A stretch of DNA of 64,000 nt, taken from NCBI GenBank assembly GCA_964016985.1, contig OZ024827.1, forward strand, positions 77,268,335 through 77,332,334. Reading direction: 5' to 3'. Positions 52,101 through 62,714 of this stretch are shown here, one piece after another. Every line of letters begins with the position of its first letter. Position 1 is the first letter of the stretch. The stretch is from Anodontia alba. Taxonomy: Eukaryota > Mollusca > Bivalvia > Lucinida > Lucinidae. Under the pieces are notes generated by a model. The model was given only the letters and a program-made list of their open reading frames with translations, searched no databases and was not told where the DNA came from. A program made the translations under genes and the position numbers.

Positions 52101-52223
52101 ATTGTCGTAATATTGTATATGCCAAATACATTCAAAGCAGACATCAATCCCAAGATTAAGGAACAGTTCTGGTTTTGCTTCAAACTGGTTATTACCTTTG
52201 CTCAGGTAAAATAAAAAATCTTA

Positions 52224-52425
52224 AAGGTTGCCTTTGAAACAAAGAACACACAAAAGAACGAAAATCGGAAACTCAGTTTTATTAAGCCTCGTCATATACA
52301 ATAATGTAGTTTGCAAGGCTGCATACATGTGTGTTCCCTCTTTTCCCCCACCCCCACCCCAGCACCAGCTTAAGCTGTATTCGATTTTAAAAGTAACCAG
52401 AATATGCTCAATGATCCAAAAGGAA
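52224..52425. repeat. Dispersed repeat family S, copy
   Basis: GTTGCCTTTGAAACAAAGAA to AAGCTGTATTCGATTTTAAA, matching 15603 onward. Confidence 0.62.
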
Positions 52426-52564
52426 ATAAAAAAAAGTACATGTACACACAAAAAGTTGAAATTCAGATTTCTTGTACATTTGGTTTTCTCTAAGATTTTT
52501 GTAAGGATTATAAGCACTTACATACGAAAATATTCAACATGGCATGGTTACCCAACAAGTAGAA

Positions 52565-52930
52565 TGAACTTAAAAGACTAATTGATTGTCTCGACAAAAC
52601 CGCCAAAGCCTACACAATGAAAATCGGGCCAGAGAAGACAAAATTGATAACAAACAATATAAACGAATCCGAGATTGATATCTGAGTGATTGGGATCAGA
52701 CTTGAATCAGTAAAGCGTTTCAATACCTAGGATCCATCATTAGATTCTGTCTAGGAATAGTACAGACAACTGCGGCACCAGCAAAACTAAAGAGATGTGG
52801 AATAAACAAGAATATAAAAAAGTCAAGTTCTTTGATTACATCCACCTTCCTGTATGTTTGTGAGATTTGGACTATGACCGCAGAACTCGAGAAAAGAATT
52901 GAAACACTTATCTTAAATAATCATTGAACA
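52565..52930 (+). pseudogene. Reverse transcriptase fragment of a non-LTR retrotransposon (degraded)
   Basis: Pieces of the C-terminal half of a LINE reverse transcriptase can be read: ELKRLIDCLDKTAKAYTMKI, GPEKTKLITNN, and after frame changes YLGSII and then LYVCEIWTM. These match the usual order of the thumb region in RTE/CR1-type elements. Stops and frameshifts break it, and no other part of the element was found. It is a dead fragment, distinct from the one at 53420. Confidence 0.6.
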
Positions 52931-52979
52931 TAATTAAATTTGCTCATAGATTCAGATTCAAAGAAATCGTAAAGCTGGA

Positions 52980-53156
52980 TTAACCCTTGTCCTGCTGAAC
53001 CCGGATATACACTGCCTATGCAAACACTGATCTGGATCTTCACGGTTTGCCATTCAGTAAGTGAATTTATATCAAACATCTGGATCAAGTAATCTGATTG
53101 GCTGAAAATTTTAAAAAGGGCATGGCATCTTAACTTATCCAGCGGGACAAGGGTTA
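52980..53156. mobile_element. MITE family D (core-2), copy 4
   Basis: TTAACCCTTGTCCTGCTGAAC to CAGCGGGACAAGGGTTAA. The hairpin centre is deleted (GCAAACACTGATCTGG). Confidence 0.76.
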
Positions 53157-53419
53157 AGCACCCTAGACAAACCTCAGATTTTTTTTCTGCTTATATCAAT
53201 TGCTGTTCGTCCTTGTTCGCATGCCGATTATTGCAAATGTGCTGATCTGTTTTTTGTTTTTTTTTTCTCATTATTTGTTTAACATACAGTAAAGCCTCAA
53301 TGGCTCTTTGGGACTATGCAAATTCATTCGAGCCATTGGAAGTTAGAGCCACTGAGGGCTATTCGTGGCGTCAGGTCAGGAAACAAATGGTGATAATTTA
53401 AGGTAGTCTTTTTAATCAG

Positions 53420-55371
53420 AATCAGAATATTTTACTGGTAATACACCAATAGACATCCATTGACCAGGGAGAACGATTGCGAAGACTAGTCTCTAGATCT
53501 CACAAGTGATGTGAATCTAGCGACAAGATCCTCAGAACTTTCAGCAGAGGATATTATAGATGCAGGGAGTGCATTTCCATCCCTAATGGTGTCTGAGAAG
53601 CGACTGTTCTTGTAAATGTCAGCTCTAGCATAAGGCACTTCAAATGCCATAGGATGCTGATTCCTACAGCGCCTATTTGGGGGTTGAAGGTCGTCACAGG
53701 GTATACTAGCTCTACTTTTCAGACCTGTGAATAGCAATACGTGTTTACTGCCTTTGCGTCTCTTGTAAAGAGACTTCCACTCTTACTGTTCAAGATTGCT
53801 AGTCATACTTCCAGTTTCAGAGTTGTAGTTTCTAGTCACAGACCTAGCTGCAAGATTCTGAACCTGTTCCACTTCTTCCTCGACTACTATTCCATGTGGG
53901 TCCCAAACAGGGCTAGCATACTCCAGGATTGGTCGCACCAACCCCTTGTATGCCATTTTTTTAACATCTTGTGGGGCATGACGATAGGTTACGTTTTAAG
54001 AAACCAAGAGCTGTGTTTGCTTTTGTGCAAACATTGCTTACATGAGTATTCAATTTCAAATCCTTAGAAATTGTCACACCAAGGGTTTTAATATTATCCA
54101 CATTTTCGAGGACTGTTCCTGCTAAGGAGTAAACTGCATTGATCGTTTTGATCCATTTCCTAGTAAGCTGCATAATGTTACATTTCACGGGCCCATTTGC
54201 CCAGCTGATAAATATGCTTTTGGACTTTCGATGTGTCTTCAATGCTGTCAGTCTGACGACAGCAGACAGTCATCAGCGGACAGGTGAATCTCAGATTCTA
54301 TTCTAACCATGATGTCATTAATATACAAGGAAAACAATAGTGGACCGAGAAAAGTGCCCTGCGGCACATCAGACAAAACAGGTGCCCATTGCGATTTTGC
54401 ACCATTGACTACATCCCTTTGTTGCCTATTGCACAGAAATGAATCAATACATACTAGAGTTTTTCCACTTATGCCATATCCATGGAGTTTGCATTTCAGA
54501 AGTTCATGAGGAGGAGTGTCAAAAGCATTCTCGAAGTCCAACATGAATGTATCTACTTGACCTTCTACATCCAAAATTTTAGCCCAGCCATTTATTACTG
54601 CGATCAACTGAGTTTTACAGCTATGGTATTTCGTGAAAGCATGTTGCCTGTCTAACAGAAGCGTGTGTTCATCAAGATGAGCCATAATATATGTACATAC
54701 TATGTGTTCAAGCATCTTGCAAGAAACACGTGTCAAGTACACTGGACGATAGTTACTTGGTAAAGCTCTGTCGCCCTTCTTATAAAGTGGACAGATGTTA
54801 GCCAAAGACCATTCTTTGGGGATTTCACCCTTATGAAGAGACTGTTGGAACAAATGAGCAAATACAGGACCAAGTTCTACCGCAATCTTTAAGGACTCTA
54901 GGATGAAGTTCATCAGGTTCCAAAGCCTTTGAAGGATTGAAGCCTTTCATCATTTTTATAACACCTTCATTTGAAACGTGATTGTCGTCCATAGGCGGAG
55001 CTGACTTCTCAAGCAGAGAGACCTCACTTTCCAAAGTTTTGGAGAATACATCTGTTAACTGACCATTGAACTCCTCAGCCTGCTCAGTTTCAGACTCAGC
55101 CAACCACTATCATTTTTCCTTTGAGAGGATACCGTGATTGTCTTTCCTCTGACTGTTGGTATACCGATAGAAGTCTTTGGAGTTAACCTTAATGTCACCA
55201 ACCAATTCGTTAACATACAAAATCATGCTATTTCTTGATATCAGCTTTGATTTGCTGTCTCAGTTCCTCAAACTTAGATCTGAATTTACTACTGCCAGTC
55301 TTTTTTGTCTTTGCATGAGTTTTATTCCTTTTTCGAATATTCCTTCTAATCTCAGATGTAAACAAGATGAT
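53420..55371 (-). mobile_element. Truncated CR1/jockey-like LINE inserted in a MITE
   Basis: About 1.95 kb of minus-strand non-LTR retrotransposon. It carries reverse transcriptase and the downstream region but no endonuclease, so it is 5' truncated. The 3' end (left side) reads as short ATTCTG repeats, as in CR1-type tails. The clade is not resolved. Confidence 0.7.
53486..55103 (-). pseudogene. LINE reverse transcriptase, broken into four frames
   Basis: Four overlapping or adjacent minus-strand frames (55103-54831, 54913-54248, 54242-53961, 53737-53486) follow the order of one LINE protein. The fingers region has ANICPLYKKGD and SNYRPV. The palm has FMLDFENAFDTPPHELLKCK and the VPQGTFLGPLLFSLYINDI block. 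The catalytic site reads SADD instead of the usual (F/Y)ADD. The later frames contain PVKCNIMQLTR, LGVTIS and NTHVSNVCTKAN, and the C-terminal NRRCRNQHPMAF and DLVARFTSLVRSRD. At least three frameshifts or stops separate them, so no active enzyme is possible. Confidence 0.85.
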
Positions 55372-55601
55372 CTTCTATACGATAATGATATGCTGAATAT
55401 ACTCATTAGAATCGCCTCGTTTCACGATAAAATAAGAAACATTCCCTAAATAATTGTTTACTTGAGTTATCAGGAGAATTTCGTAGGGACTGAAAACGAG
55501 TTTGAATCATCCAAGGTAACGAGCTATCGGTGTTCGAGTCGTAGAGGTTTTACTGTGTATTCTCCTTTCGGTGCCTGAAGATGGTTGTGCTCCTTTCAAA
55601 A

Positions 55602-55918
55602 TACAATCGACTCTCGTGGTCTCGAAATCTAAGGGAATGTAATACTTCGAGATATCCGTTGCTCGACATATCAGATTTGCAGATTTCAAACAACCGTATT
55701 TGACAAAAGAATATGTAACTTGACTCCTGAAATTAGAGATACATTGAAAATATTGTGAAACATAGGAGAAATTTCTCCTTAGGAGCAATTTCTGCTCTTT
55801 TTCACAATATTTTGTTACCTGTTGTTAGATTTCCGTGTTAAATAGGAACCAAATTTCCTCTTCGAGACAAGCGATTATTCGTGATAAACGATGTCGAGAT
55901 AACGAGAGTCAACTGTAG
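55602..55918. mobile_element. MITE family K, copy 2
   Basis: ACAATCGACTCTCGTGGTCT to ACGAGAGTCAACTGTAG. Hairpin GGAGAAATTTCTCCTTAGGA with TATTGTGAAA arms. Confidence 0.76.
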
Positions 55919-55934
55919 TAAAGAAGGTGTTCAA

Positions 55935-56010
55935 GAAGAGCCACAATCACAGAACATGGTCCGCCAATGGCACCAAGAGGAAGAGAAAACGAACTGCGAT
56001 GGACAGCACG

Positions 56011-56097
<87 letters not shown>

Positions 56098-56395
56098 TAT
56101 AAACCATTAAAAAAGCAAAACGATCAGCTCCCTCTTCCCCAACGATGTGATCTCAAAATCAGACAGGACTCACCAAACATAACATCAAGACAAAAGCAGG
56201 AAAAAACACGAAACAAAATGTCCAGAAGCGAGCAGTCACAACGCCGGACAAACTACAAAACATACTATAACGATCACCTTAGAAAGGGCAGTTGCCAGAA
56301 AAAAAAAAAAAAAAAAAAAAAAAAAAACAACAAAAAAAAAAAAAAAAAAAAAAAAAAACAACAACAAAAAAACAAACAAACAAAACAAAAACCGA
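55935..56395. repeat. Dispersed repeat family Y, copy 2, with CA and poly-A tracts
   Basis: GAGCCACAATCACAGAACAT, CAGCTCCCTCTTCCCCAACG and GCGAGCAGTCACAACGCCGG. A CA microsatellite (56010-56096) and poly-A (56300-56390) are embedded. The 199-residue frame is an artefact. Confidence 0.65.
56010..56096. repeat. CA microsatellite
   Basis: About 42 CA units. Confidence 0.96.
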
Positions 56396-56436
56396 TTTAC
56401 CTGTGCCTGATCTTCACAGTAGGTTCAAATACATTC

Positions 56437-56722
56437 AATTCTCTTTATACCGCCACTCGATACAACGACAAAATTAGTGGTTATAATAACAAGTTGAATG
56501 TCACGAAACCTTCTCTCAAGAGGTGAGAGTTAATGAGAAATTATGCACGAATATTGCATTTAAACTTCAAGCAACATATGTTTTGGCTATTTGTTAGAAT
56601 CGCCTCACTGAGGCGATTCTAACAAATATCCAAAACAAATGTTCTATGAGGAAATAAGAATAAAATAAGGTATTTCTTACATATCATTCTGTCCGTTAAG
56701 GGTTCTTTACAAAAGCAAATTC
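56437..56722. mobile_element. MITE family Z (core-1), copy 2
   Basis: CTCTTTATACCGCCACTCGA at the left. The core GGATATTTGTTAGAATCGCC (in reverse arm) has the perfect centre TTAGAATCGCCTCACTGAGG at 56594-56613. Confidence 0.74.
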
Positions 56723-56845
56723 ATTTAAAACATGTCACTGAAAGTAAATCGCTGTGATGAAACAAGGAAGACCAAGCTTACAAATGACAATAAAAAAAAC
56801 AAACAAAAAAACTCAGAACAGACCACTCTCGGTTTCTTATGATCA

Positions 56846-56996
56846 TAACAAAATACTGTGATGGGATGTGACGGAATAACAGAATACTGTGATGGGATGT
56901 GACGGAATAACAAATACTGTGACGGGATGTGACGGAATAACAAAATGCTGTGATGGGATGTGACGGAATAACAAAATACTGTGATGGGACGTAAAT
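56846..56996. repeat. Minisatellite, 31-32 bp unit, about 4.6 copies
   Basis: The unit is AATACTGTGATGGGATGTGA plus CGGAATAACAA, nearly identical in each copy. Confidence 0.92.
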
Positions 56997-57216
56997 GTTT
57001 CATTGTGATGATAAAAGGCTAAAGCAATACTGAAAAAACTTTTTGTAGAGAGAACTTAATTTTTGGTAGCCTGATCCAGCAGTGAAAGTAAATGTTATGT
57101 CCCTTGCCTAATAATATATAAAACGGATATTTTGTTTACTCGCTACCATATTTGTTCTATACCTTGTATAACGATTCAAGTACCTGTTGACGTGTCTAAA
57201 AAGTGCTGGACGAGTG

Positions 57217-57284
57217 GCAAACAGCGTAGACCCTGATCAGACGCCGCGGTCTGCGGCGTCTAATCTGGGTCTACACTGTTTGCC
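57217..57284. mobile_element. Family G (core-2) hairpin
   Basis: GCAAACAGCGTAGACCCTGA pairs with AATCTGGGTCTACACTGTTTGC around GACGCCGCGGTCTGCGGCGTC. Confidence 0.74.
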
Positions 57285-57695
57285 TAGGCTTGCTAGGCAG
57301 ACAATTTACGTGAAATGTCAAGCCTTATTTTCTCTATAAACAATTTTAGAACGTCGTCTGCAACAAATTTGCTTAGCGCTTTAAGGGTTAAGGACTCTTT
57401 GGAAAGAGCTAGAAATGAATATGAACGTTTTCTTACCCTTTACCACTCCCTTGGCTAATTCAGCATACGACATATTGGTGATATTAATCTTACTTTTCCC
57501 AGAAAACAGGACTTAAAATTTCAAGCAAATTGTCTCCATGGAGACAATTTGCTTGAAATATTAAATCCTGTTTTCTGGGCAAATTGTCCCCAATTTGCTT
57601 TAAATGTTGAATCCTGTTTTCGGGGAAAAATAAGAAAAAATTATTTCAGTATGTCGTGTGTTGAAAATTTTACCCAGAGTACTAAGCATTAAAGT
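57285..57695. mobile_element. MITE family O, one half copy and one full copy
   Basis: The first part ends AACGTCGTCTGCAACAAATT. The second has CAGCATACGACATATTGGTG and arms AAATTTCAAGCAAATTGTCTCC / GGAGACAATTTGCTTGAAAT, one arm repeated again after 57580. Confidence 0.62.
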
Positions 57696-58044
57696 GCAGA
57701 TGTGCGCCAATAGTTTGCAAGTGCAAAAAAACTGTAGACATATACATGCTAATTTACAGCTTTTACAGGCAGCATAATTGCATTTTACCACTATCAAGTT
57801 TGTTTTAAGGTTTCAAAAAAGGTCGGTTGTGCAATACGTATAAAACGCCAGACGTCTGCTGGCTATTTAAGAGAATTATTACAAAACTTTGCATGTACGT
57901 CTGGAAACATATGTCGGCTGCACTGTTTTATAGACCGTCTAAATTGAGTTGTATTCTAGGATCTTATAGAGTACTTGTATTTTGACTTGAACCAGCAAAC
58001 AGTTTTGGAATTTCTGTTGCAGTTTCTGCTCGTTTGTTCGCTTT
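57696..58044. other. No gene recognised
   Basis: No frame or repeat recognised. Confidence 0.35.
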
Positions 58045-58382
58045 ACAGTCGTCTCTCGTTATCTCGACTTTGCTTATCTCGAAAAACCACTTATCTTGAA
58101 GTGAAAATCTGGTCCCTGTTTTCAACATGGAAAAACTAACAACAGGTAACAAGATATTGTGGAAAAGAGGAGAAATTGCTCCTATGGAACTATTTCTCCT
58201 CTTTTCCACAATATTTTCAATATATCTCTAAAATCAGGAGTCCAATTACATATTAATTTGTGAAATGTGATTGTTCGATTTATTCTTTCCTCAGTTCTGC
58301 ATATCTGATATGTCGAGGTGCGGGGATATCTCGAAGTATTTCAGAGAGTCCCTAGGACTTTGAGATAACAAGAGTCGACTGT
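58045..58382. mobile_element. MITE family K, copy 3, most complete
   Basis: ACAGTCGTCTCTCGTTATCT to AACAAGAGTCGACTGTA. The hairpin AAAGAGGAGAAATTGCTCC pairs with its complement. Confidence 0.82.
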
Positions 58383-58661
58383 ATTTTCGGGACAATAGTA
58401 GGCTGTAGTATATTGTCTTTCACATAACTAAACCATTATTAGGGGCCTTTGGAAGGCTCTATTTTGTGATTGTAACATTATCTGCAATGTCCATATTTAT
58501 CCACTGACTTTAAAGGCGCCCTATCTGATGTGGCAACTGAACACTGCTTTCACTTTTTATACTGTTAAAAGGTTGAGTTTTATATATAAAAGTGATAGGA
58601 ACATTACTGACAAACATCTATTTTAATTTATGTATAATAGTGATAGGTACATTTCTGACAC

Positions 58662-58712
58662 AGAGTGTTGCCCTGCCCCCCGCCCCCCTCCCCCCATACA
58701 TCCCCCGCGCCA
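58662..58712. repeat. C-rich low-complexity tract
   Basis: Nearly pure C with few G, T and A, in intergenic DNA. Confidence 0.8.
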
Positions 58713-58839
58713 TTGCACGGCGATGAGTCGGAACTCGTACTAAATGATGGCATTGGCCTTAATGTATATTTCCAAGGTTGCTGCCTGGCTATTGATGGCT
58801 GTGAGTCCGCAAAAATGTCAATGTATTTGGTATTACAAA

Positions 58840-58908
58840 ACTACAACAGTTAATGAGTTTATCATTAACAAACTCGTTAAGCTAACAATGCTTTAACAAC
58901 TGGACCCT
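58840..58908. mobile_element. Family I end fragment
   Basis: AACTCGTTAAGCTAACAATG and TTTAACAACTGGACCC match one end of family I. Confidence 0.6.
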
Positions 58909-58992
58909 GGTTGTTGTAGAAGAGGGAGATCGTTGCTTTGTTTTTCGTTGTGCTGTTTGTCGCAATTTGTTTATCTTTCTCTAAACAGATGA

Positions 58993-59184
58993 CTTGTTAA
59001 GGAGGAGTATCAGGTGATAATTCTGGGATAATTTTTCTTATTTCTTCATAAAAACATATGTTGTGGGTACTCATTAGAAGCGCCTCACCGAGGCGCTTCT
59101 AATGAGTACCCACAACATATGTTTTTATGGAGAACTGGAGAAAATTATCCCAGAATTATCACCAAATACTCCTCCTTAACAAGA
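58993..59184. mobile_element. MITE family W (core-1), copy 2: near-perfect 192-bp palindrome
   Basis: The left arm starts CTTGTTAAGGAGGAGTATCA and the right arm ends TACTCCTCCTTAACAAG. The centre is TTAGAAGCGCCTC / GAGGCGCTTCTAA. Arms of about 90 nt pair almost throughout. Confidence 0.9.
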
Positions 59185-59287
59185 CTCCTGATAAGACTTG
59201 GTATAATTACATGTAGTAGGCTATGTTCTGTGATCATTTTTGGGTATCTTAAATATTATTTTTGAAATTCTAAACAATCACGTTGTC

Positions 59288-59537
59288 TTAACCCTTAAAC
59301 TGCCAATCACAACAGTTGTCGTCTGCTTTGTCACCTGCTTGTGATTTTAAAAGTCATTTTTGCAAACAGTGTGGACCCAGATCAGACTGTTCCTCTAGGA
59401 GCAGTCTTATCAGATACTGTTTGCCTGTATGCAAAAATAGGTTTGAAAAGTTTGCAAGAATATTCAGCAGACGACATAAACAGACGGCATTTTCAGATGC
59501 AGGTTTTCTTAGCGTTTTCATGGCATTTTAAGGGTAA
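59288..59537. mobile_element. MITE family C (core-2), copy 4
   Basis: TTAACCCTTAAACTGCCAAT to GGCATTTTAAGGGTAA. The right core arm is partly deleted. Confidence 0.76.
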
Positions 59538-59828
59538 AGCTGAAAATAAAACAGAAATATGGCAAGCAGAGTCCGCGCAATCCGATCAGGCATTTGCTGT
59601 TCGACTTACAGATTGTCATCTGTGTAAACGGTAAAATGTCTGAATTAGCCTTTACCACTCTAGGGGCTAATTCAGTAGACGATAAACTGGTGATATTTTT
59701 CTTATTCCCCCCCCCCCCCCCCCACCCCCATAAAACACTGGAGACAATTTGCATGAAATGTCAAAATCTGTTTTCTAAGAAAAATAAGAAAAAAAAATCA
59801 ATATGTCGTCTGCTGAAAATTTTACTCA

Positions 59829-60035
59829 GGGCCCAGTTGTTCAAAGTATCGTTTGCTTAAAGAGCTCGTTAATGACAAACTCGTTATCTATTGTAACTAA
59901 GATATTTTCAGATACGTTTATATTTTTGCTGCAAAAATGTGAGTATTTTTCATATTTTTTTTTTCAGCAATCAATTTCAATGTATTTAACGTCACGTTAG
60001 CTAAAAATATCATTAAGTTTTGAACAACTGTGCCC
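59829..60035. mobile_element. MITE family I, copy 4, nested in O
   Basis: GGGCCCAGTTGTTCAAAGT to TTTTGAACAACTGTGCCC. The hairpin is diverged (CAAAAATGTGAGTATTTTTC). Confidence 0.78.
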
Positions 60036-60049
60036 ATTATGCTAAGCGT

Positions 60050-60153
60050 CCCAGCGGGCACATGGCGTTTATACAGCGTCGGCTCAACGTCGATGCAATG
60101 ACGTTGCATCGACGTTGAGGCGACGTTGTGTTAACGTCGTGTGCCCGCTTGGG
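60050..60153. mobile_element. MITE family E, copy 3, nested in O
   Basis: CCCAGCGGGCACATGGCG to CGTGTGCCCGCTTGGG, with arms CGTCGATGCAATGACG. Confidence 0.82.
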
Positions 60154-60274
60154 TTAAGTGTATCTAGGCTTTTAGCGTTTCAATACACTGAAGGTCACTT
60201 TCCACATGACATTCAGATGGTGGAATACAATTGGAACATTTCACTACTTTTTACGAGGAAGGGTACTCTTGTGA

Positions 60275-60425
60275 CTTCCGGTTTGCTTCCCTGTGCAAGA
60301 AGCACCTTCTGAAAAGGTGTTTACGATAAAAGGAAACAATTTGCTCCCAAGATCCCCCTTTGGGAGCAAATTCTTGCCTTTTAGAGTAATTCCAATTTCA
60401 GAAAGGGGAAAAATAAATTTGACAT
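60275..60425. mobile_element. MITE family H, copy 5
   Basis: GTTTGCTTCCCTGTGCA, CCTTCTGAAAAGGTG, and AAACAATTTGCTCCCAAG pairing with GGGAGCAAATTCTTGCC. Confidence 0.68.
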
Positions 60426-60459
60426 TGAGTTATCTTCCTTGAAGGCGTATCAATTCACC

Positions 60460-60672
60460 TTAACCCTTGTCATGCTGAATAAATTAAGATGCCACACCCT
60501 CTTCAAATTGTCAGCCAATCACATTCCTTGATCCAGATTGTTTATATACATTCACATAGCAAATGGCAAACAGTGCAGATCCAGATCACTTGGCTTTTTC
60601 AGAAGCCAACTGATCTGGATCTATACTGTTTGCAAAGGCAGGGTAAATCAGGATTCAGCAGGACAAGGGTTA
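60460..60672. mobile_element. MITE family D (core-2), copy 5, reversed
   Basis: TTAACCCTTGTCATGCTGAA to CAGCAGGACAAGGGTTAA. Core GCAAACAGTGCAGATCCAGA with centre TTGGCTTTTTCAGAAGCCAA. Confidence 0.84.
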
Positions 60673-60729
60673 AGGACAGTGTCTGTGACCCTATGTTGGC
60701 TGTCTCCTAGGTTAAGAACAATAGGAATA

Positions 60730-60953
60730 GGCGTCGTAACGTAAGAAAACGTACCTCCTATAATATGCGCTCAACGAAGACTCAAATTAATTTGATCAGA
60801 GTCTTCTTTTTCCGGCGATAAGAAATCTTTACATCCTTAGCCATCCAAAATGCGACCAGTGAAGATTCTGATGAGGTTGCGCAAATGCGCAGCCTTATCT
60901 GAATCCTCGATGGGCGTACATATCCGAAGGAACTTTTCGGGCGTTGCGACCAC
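60730..60953. mobile_element. MITE family Q (core-3), copy 4
   Basis: GTCGTAACGTAAGAAAACGT at the left and CGGGCGTTGCGAC at the right. The core TTGCGCAAATGCGCAGCC is diverged. Confidence 0.66.
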
Positions 60954-61074
60954 ATTATTTCAAATTAGATATGCGATATTCTGTACGATTGGTTCTATTA
61001 CATACTCAAATTCCTGATATAAATTCGTTTTATAACGAAAGTATTATTTTATTTAGGACTTAGGATGGTATTTA

Positions 61075-61282
61075 CATATTACCCTTTACCAGTCTGCAGA
61101 CTTATTAATCAGACGACAAATTGTGATATGTTTTTGATTTTCACAAAACGTTTTTGGCATTTCATGCAAAGGAGACAATTTGCATGAAATGTTAAAGCTG
61201 TCAAAGCCTGTTTTCTAGTAAATATGAAATATTTCAAAATGCCATCTGCTGAAATTAATACCCAGCATGTAAAGCGTTAACG
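61075..61282. mobile_element. MITE family O, copy
   Basis: CATTTCATGCAAAGGAGACA and TTTGCATGAAATG form the centre. The right end is CTGAAATTAATACCCAGCAT. Confidence 0.62.
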
Positions 61283-61518
61283 TATATTTTATCAGATTTA
61301 TAACAGATCTAATTACAATATTCCAAAACATGCCTAGACTGGAAAATGAACTTAATTTAAAGTATGTACAAAACTGTTTTGTTATTTTCTGGACCTGACA
61401 GGCATATAAATGAGTTGCTCGGCGCAGTATGGGCGCCTTATGCATGGGCGGGTCCGAGGGGGTTCGATTTGATCAAATTACCGTACTTACTAGACGTAAA
61501 TGGGCAGACAGGCCGAGG

Positions 61519-61571
61519 AAACAATGTAGACTCAGAGCAGACGCCTCAGGACTGGGTCTACACTGTTTGCT
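61519..61571. mobile_element. Family G (core-2) hairpin, shortened
   Basis: AACAATGTAGACTCAGAGCA pairs with CTGGGTCTACACTGTTTGC. Confidence 0.58.
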
Positions 61572-61654
61572 CAGGCCTGTTTTTCCCTCGGGGTGGGAGG
61601 GGGAGGGGTGGGTAACTTCCTATATATGGCATAGTACGGATGTGCGTGCCGAAT

Positions 61655-61990
61655 AGCCCCCTTTTTCAGCGCTGCCAGGTATATGATTGACCCCCTTTTT
61701 TCAACAAAAAGTATATGAATGGCCCGATTTTTCTGGATTCCTATGTGAAAGGCCCTATTTTTCTGACATCCTGGTATATGCACATATTTTTCGGCCAGAG
61801 ATTTTTCGAGGCTGCTTATCCTCTTGGTATTACATGAATTTACTGTGATATTTGGGTAATAACCTGCAAAAAATGGGTTCAAAAATCAAAGGGCGGTATA
61901 TGAATAGGTCAACATTTTGGATGATCCAAGTATATGAATGGGTCCGTTTTTTCGAAGGCCAGGTATATGAATGGGGTAGGTTTTGAAATA
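61655..61990. repeat. Degenerate repeat with TATATGAATGG motif
   Basis: TATATGAATGG or TATATGATTGA recurs about seven times (61680, 61711, 61899, 61931, 61969 and others), usually followed by CC..TTTTTT and a C-rich or G-rich spacer. The unit length is irregular, about 30-60 bp. Confidence 0.55.
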
Positions 61991-62027
61991 CTGGCTCGCA
62001 CACCCGTACCAAAACTACCCTTAAGTT

Positions 62028-62050
62028 ACACCCCCCCCCCCCCGCCCCCC
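62028..62050. repeat. Poly-C tract
   Basis: Nineteen of twenty-three bases are C. Confidence 0.85.
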
Positions 62051-62196
62051 GAGGTCTTTCCGAATAAGTAGAGTAAATACAGTAATTTGGTCAAATCGAA
62101 CCCCCTTCAGAAATCATTCTGGATCCGCCCTTGCAGTGATCTAAAACAGATCAGAGGTATCGTGAGGCAGGGGAATATATGAATAGTTTAATCTGC

Positions 62197-62360
62197 ATAT
62201 TGGAAGAGGCGAATTTCAATTTTAGGTATGTCATGATTAAGATATTCCTAGAGAAAAATGACTTAAGTCTTAGCAAACAGTGGAAACCCGCAGAATGCGG
62301 CGATGATCTGGGTCTGCACTTTTTGCCAGCGACCCTTTATGGGTATCCAGACTAAACTGG
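62197..62360. mobile_element. MITE family G long form (core-2), copy 2
   Basis: ATTGGAAGAGGCGAATTTCA, then GCAAACAGTGGAAACCCGCA, to CCAGACTAAACTGGGTTA, matching 14145-14325. Confidence 0.68.
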
Positions 62361-62714
62361 GTTATTCGTATATAATCCATCTGCATGAATATTGAGGCTA
62401 AAACGTACATCGACTTCGATCTATCATGTGTTATGCTGCCTTTCTCTGAGACACGACATGTTTAATAAATGTAGACAGTTCGTTCTCTATTACATATACC
62501 AAGAAACTAACTGTGCTAATCATGAAAACAATATCCATTAGAGCGACAGAAGATACGTGTGAAAACCCCTGAAGATAAACTTATGACAAACGGAACTCTT
62601 CCTTAATACAATTATTGGTCTCATGTTTGGCTAATTTGATCACCTAATCTCAGCGATTTTGTAAAAGTGTTAATATGGCCTTGAACAGTATAGGAAAGCA
62701 GCAGGAGTAGCAGC

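Larger units (their letters stand above)
53286..55557. mobile_element. MITE family B (core-1), copy 7, split by a LINE
   Basis: The left part (53286 to about 53419) runs from ACAGTAAAGCCTCAATGGC to GATAATTTAAGGTAGTC. The right part (about 55372-55557) resumes with TTCTATACGATAATGATATG and ends GAGGTTTTACTGT. Together they rebuild a B element in reverse order. Confidence 0.72.
59640..60160. mobile_element. MITE family O carrying insertions of I and E near one end
   Basis: O sequence runs to GCTGAAAATTTTACTCAG, is interrupted by I, resumes as CATTATGCTAAGCGT, is interrupted by E, and ends TTAAGTG. A poly-C tract (59707-59722) lies in its left half. Confidence 0.65.

Noticed and set aside
55927..56526. 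199-residue frame with His/Thr repeats and a Lys run
   Set aside because: It is made of a CA microsatellite and poly-A inside repeat family Y.
56846..56996. Regularly spaced repeats that might suggest a CRISPR array
   Set aside because: The 31-32 bp units are contiguous with no unique spacers, and the genome is eukaryotic.
59341..59634. Recurrent peptide of the type NSVDPDQT seen in several frames
   Set aside because: It is a translation of the family C and D hairpin cores and occurs wherever they do.
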